Origin: CAYWXV01 sp964462535
GTDB taxonomy: Bacteria > Bacteroidota > Ignavibacteria > OLB7
Assembly: GCA_964462535.1 (NCBI GenBank)
Contig: CAYWXV010000012.1
Location: 1-64,000, forward strand
DNA: 64,000 nt
Direction of reading: 5' to 3'
The position numbers were made by a program, and so were the translations under genes. The notes beneath the pieces were generated by a model. It saw nothing but the letters and a program-made list of their open reading frames with translations, did not search any database and had not been told where the DNA came from. This document shows positions 62,142-64,000 of this stretch, piece by piece. Numbering within the stretch: position 1 is the first letter of the stretch; each line of letters begins with the position of its first letter.

Positions 62142-62437
62142 CGAGCGCTCGTCAAAAGCGATCGAAGTCGTGCCTCGCAAGCGCTTCCGAGGGCTACCCC
62201 CTCGCTTGACAGCGTCGTCAACGCGACATCCTGCTCGTAACCCTGCACGCGGGAGACACGCGCAATTGCCTCAAGATCGATGCCCCGCCCACGCAGCGCC
62301 TCAGTCTCCTCAACCTCCAAGGTGATGACGACTCGTACACGACCGACCCCGCGCGCCCGAAGCCTCGATACGATCTCTGCGGGGAGAATGACTTCCCCGT
62401 CGCGCACATCCGCGAGACATTCAAGGCGAGAGGGCAT
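62138..62437 (-). CDS. AbrB/SpoVT-like antitoxin candidate
   Basis: A 99-aa protein from ATG 62437; an upstream TTG would add three residues. The N-terminal DVRDGEVILPAEIVSRLRAR resembles the swapped-hairpin AbrB DNA-binding motif ('-GRI-LP-EI---L'). The rest (ALRGRGIDLEAIARVSRVQG; LSSEGVALGSACEARLRSLL) is helical and may clamp the toxin. Gene order (antitoxin first, ATGA overlap) is that of VapBC modules. Confidence 0.6.
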   Translation of the reverse strand: MPSRLECLADVRDGEVILPAEIVSRLRARGVGRVRVVITLEVEETEALRGRGIDLEAIARVSRVQGYEQDVALTTLSSEGVALGSACEARLRSLLTSAR

Positions 62438-62493
62438 ACGGGACAAAGAATTTGGCGAAAATAGGCCGCGGGCGGGGTTCTCACAACTTTCGG

Positions 62494-63318
62494 TCAGCGC
62501 TGCTTCTCGATGGGTGCAAGCAGACCTCTGACACGAGAGGCGTTCTGGTCTAGTGGGTGCCCCCTGACCAGGACAATCCGGTCTGCTTCCAAAAGGGCCC
62601 TGCGCGCACCGGGGAGGTCCCCCCCACGCTGAAGGATCACACTGCGGTAGACTTCCGCTTCGGCGCCCCGCGGTGTACCCGGTGCGAACATCGCCGCCAG
62701 CGTTTCCGGATCGGCAAGGAGAGGGCTGTTGCGGAGAATCTGTTCGAGGAGGAATCTGGTGAAGGATGTTGTATCAGCGCCGCCTGGCGATCTCACGGCC
62801 CGGACGACGAGTGTGTCCGAGTAGATGGAACGCTTCTCATCAATGAAAATCAGGGTTTTGAGAGTGTACACACCTTCGGGCAGACGGTTGGAGTACTCCG
62901 ATGTAAGGAGAAGAAAACGGTCGCACGTGCCGTCGCCTCTGGGGAGGACGAGGCTGTCGGCTACCTCCAGCAGTCCCCAGCCGATCTGCGCGCCGGCACC
63001 ATCAAAGAAGAATGGGCGGCCGTCGAAGGGGCCACACCCAATTTCCCGATCCCCGGACAGTCTGAGGAAGAGGGGTGCTCCAATGTGAAACGTGACGGTA
63101 TCGGAGGTGACGTCGAGTCCTCTCAACTGCATTGTCGGTTCGCCCCAGGGGGCCGGTGGTCGGTACCGTCCCTCTTCCTCCTCGCCCTCTTCTTCCTCCC
63201 GGTCGTATTCCCGTTCCATTCGGCGCGTCTCAGGACGCTCAGTCTTCTGCGACGACGAGCAAGCAGGGAAGGAGGCAATGACTGCGACCAGAAAGGGGAG
63301 GAGGAAACGGAGTGTCAT
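62494..63318 (-). CDS. Predicted lipoprotein with acidic linker
   Basis: A 274-aa protein. The signal peptide ends in ASFPAC (Cys about residue 20). Residues 28-50 are highly charged (EREYDREEEEGEEEEGRY), then a beta-rich region (about 60-175) with GAPLFLRLSGDREIGCGPFD and DRFLLLTSEYSNRLPEGVYT, and a helical C-terminus (about 185-274) resembling tetratricopeptide-like helices (GAEAEVYRSVILQRGGDLPG, ARRALLEADRIVL). No known family is recognised. It is divergent from tmk. Confidence 0.65.
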   Translation of the reverse strand: MTLRFLLPFLVAVIASFPACSSSQKTERPETRRMEREYDREEEEGEEEEGRYRPPAPWGEPTMQLRGLDVTSDTVTFHIGAPLFLRLSGDREIGCGPFDGRPFFFDGAGAQIGWGLLEVADSLVLPRGDGTCDRFLLLTSEYSNRLPEGVYTLKTLIFIDEKRSIYSDTLVVRAVRSPGGADTTSFTRFLLEQILRNSPLLADPETLAAMFAPGTPRGAEAEVYRSVILQRGGDLPGARRALLEADRIVLVRGHPLDQNASRVRGLLAPIEKQR

Positions 63319-63360
63319 GAGAGGGAAGATAGTACAACGTTGAGCTATTGCAGGGGGCTA

Positions 63361-63392
63361 TTTGGCATTCAGCGGCGGCGCATCTATCTTCA
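63361..63392 (+). promoter_or_regulatory. Putative promoter upstream of tmk
   Basis: TTTG (63361-63364), 20 nt, TATCTTCA (63385-63392) fits the Bacteroidota pattern with two mismatches. The implied leader before the tmk ATG is about 140 nt. Confidence 0.4.
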
Positions 63393-63538
63393 CCGCCTGA
63401 GGAGACTTTTGCCGGGTGGCGCCGTCGATTGAGCGGCGAATTCCTTTCCCTCCGGGCAGCGTCATCTGCCATTCCTACCGGGCCACACGCCCGCCACGTT
63501 CACAACTGACTTAACACCATACCACCGGGACATAGCCC

Positions 63539-64000
63539 ATGTTCATAACGTTCGAGGGTATCGACTGCTGCGGCAAGTCAACGCAGGCACATCTGCTGGC
63601 CGAGGCACTCCGTCAGACCGGGCGAGAAGTCATTCTGCTCCGCGAGCCCGGAGACACTCGTTTGTCCGAGCACATCAGAGACATCGTGCTGAACAAGGAG
63701 TACTCCGAGATGAACGAGCGGACGGAACTCCTTCTTTTCGCCGCAAGCCGGGCTCAGTTGGTCGGTGAGGTGATACTACCCGCTTTGGAGGCGGACAAGG
63801 TTGTCATTTGCGATCGCTTCCACGATTCCACGGTTGCCTATCAGGGGTATGGCCGCGGACTCCCGTTGGAAGACATCGACCACATCAACCGGATTGCGAC
63901 ACAGGACGTGATTCCCGACATGACGTTCTTCATCGACATCTCCCCAGAGATCGCATTTGAGCGCTGCCAGGAACGGGTTGCACAGATTCGCGACCGAATG
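63539..64000 (+). CDS. tmk: Thymidylate kinase, N-terminal part (runs off the window)
   Basis: 154 codons are visible from the ATG at 63539; the gene continues past the window end. The P-loop ITFEGIDCCGKSTQAHLL (GxxxxGKS/T) has CysCys where GlySer is common. It is followed by the LREPGDTRLSEHIRDIVL segment, and the DR motif VVICDRFHDSTVAYQGYGRG that binds dTMP phosphate. The enzyme makes dTDP for DNA synthesis. The family length is about 205-215 aa, so about a quarter is missing. Confidence 0.93.
   Translation, partial: MFITFEGIDCCGKSTQAHLLAEALRQTGREVILLREPGDTRLSEHIRDIVLNKEYSEMNERTELLLFAASRAQLVGEVILPALEADKVVICDRFHDSTVAYQGYGRGLPLEDIDHINRIATQDVIPDMTFFIDISPEIAFERCQERVAQIRDRM

Overview
The window looks like a chromosomal scaffold piece from a moderately GC-rich, Gram-negative, aerobically respiring bacterium of the Bacteroidota/Chlorobiota (FCB) group, most plausibly a Kapaibacteriota- or Ignavibacteria-like lineage. 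Several features point this way: a secreted protein with a type IX secretion C-terminal sorting domain; PD40-OmpA envelope proteins; a short RpoD-type sigma factor (287 aa, no region 1.1); promoter matches of the Bacteroidota type (TTTG, about 17-20 nt, TAnnTTTG); alternative complex III next to a caa3 oxidase; and genes for KDO and heptose in LPS. The genus assignment is inference. A run of 100 Ns (13399-13498) is a scaffold gap and truncates one gene.

Layout. 1-10.8 kb (+): three tandem OmpA-family paralogues, a large T9SS-sorted protein and an outer-membrane barrel. 11-20.6 kb (-): a membrane protein, an HpnE-like FAD desaturase, a methylenetetrahydrofolate reductase fused to a methyltransferase domain that lacks its zinc ligands, an operon of barrel, sulfite-oxidase-like molybdoenzyme and cytochrome c, and a fusion of serine palmitoyltransferase-like and GNAT domains. 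20.6-23.4 kb (-): kdsB, gatC, three tandem copies of an apparently undescribed small structured RNA, and an MsrP-like sulfoxide reductase. 23.5-30.5 kb (+): an ABC-type efflux set (adaptor, two permeases, TolC, no ATPase) and a DUF4153 membrane protein. 30.5-33.6 kb (-): methyltransferase, PPK2 and radical SAM genes, overlapping or abutting. 33.7-36.4 kb (+): an ECF sigma factor, an anti-sigma protein that appears to span both membranes, and a lipoprotein. 36.8-37.5 kb: an unrecognised protein behind a good Bacteroidota promoter.

37.8-50.7 kb (+): one respiratory cluster with alternative complex III (ActA-F), a small membrane protein, SCO, and caa3 oxidase subunits II, I, III and IV. Electrons from menaquinol would pass through ActB/C and the cytochrome subunits to the cytochrome-fused CoxB and then oxygen. 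50.8-63.3 kb: an unknown lipoprotein (+), then on the minus strand RlpA, a stand-alone paralogue of the fused GNAT domain, a TamB-like protein, separate heptose-7-phosphate adenylyltransferase and kinase genes, rpoD, an AbrB/PIN pair and another lipoprotein. The window ends inside tmk (+).

Most interesting: (1) three near-identical ~80-nt RNAs in tandem, each with promoter-like boxes at fixed spacing, a stem-loop, an intrinsic terminator and compensatory base changes; (2) the SPT-GNAT fusion, which may join two successive steps of ceramide synthesis in one polypeptide; (3) the sigma, dual-membrane anti-sigma and lipoprotein operon; (4) the methyltransferase domain fused to MTHFR with all expected zinc cysteines missing.
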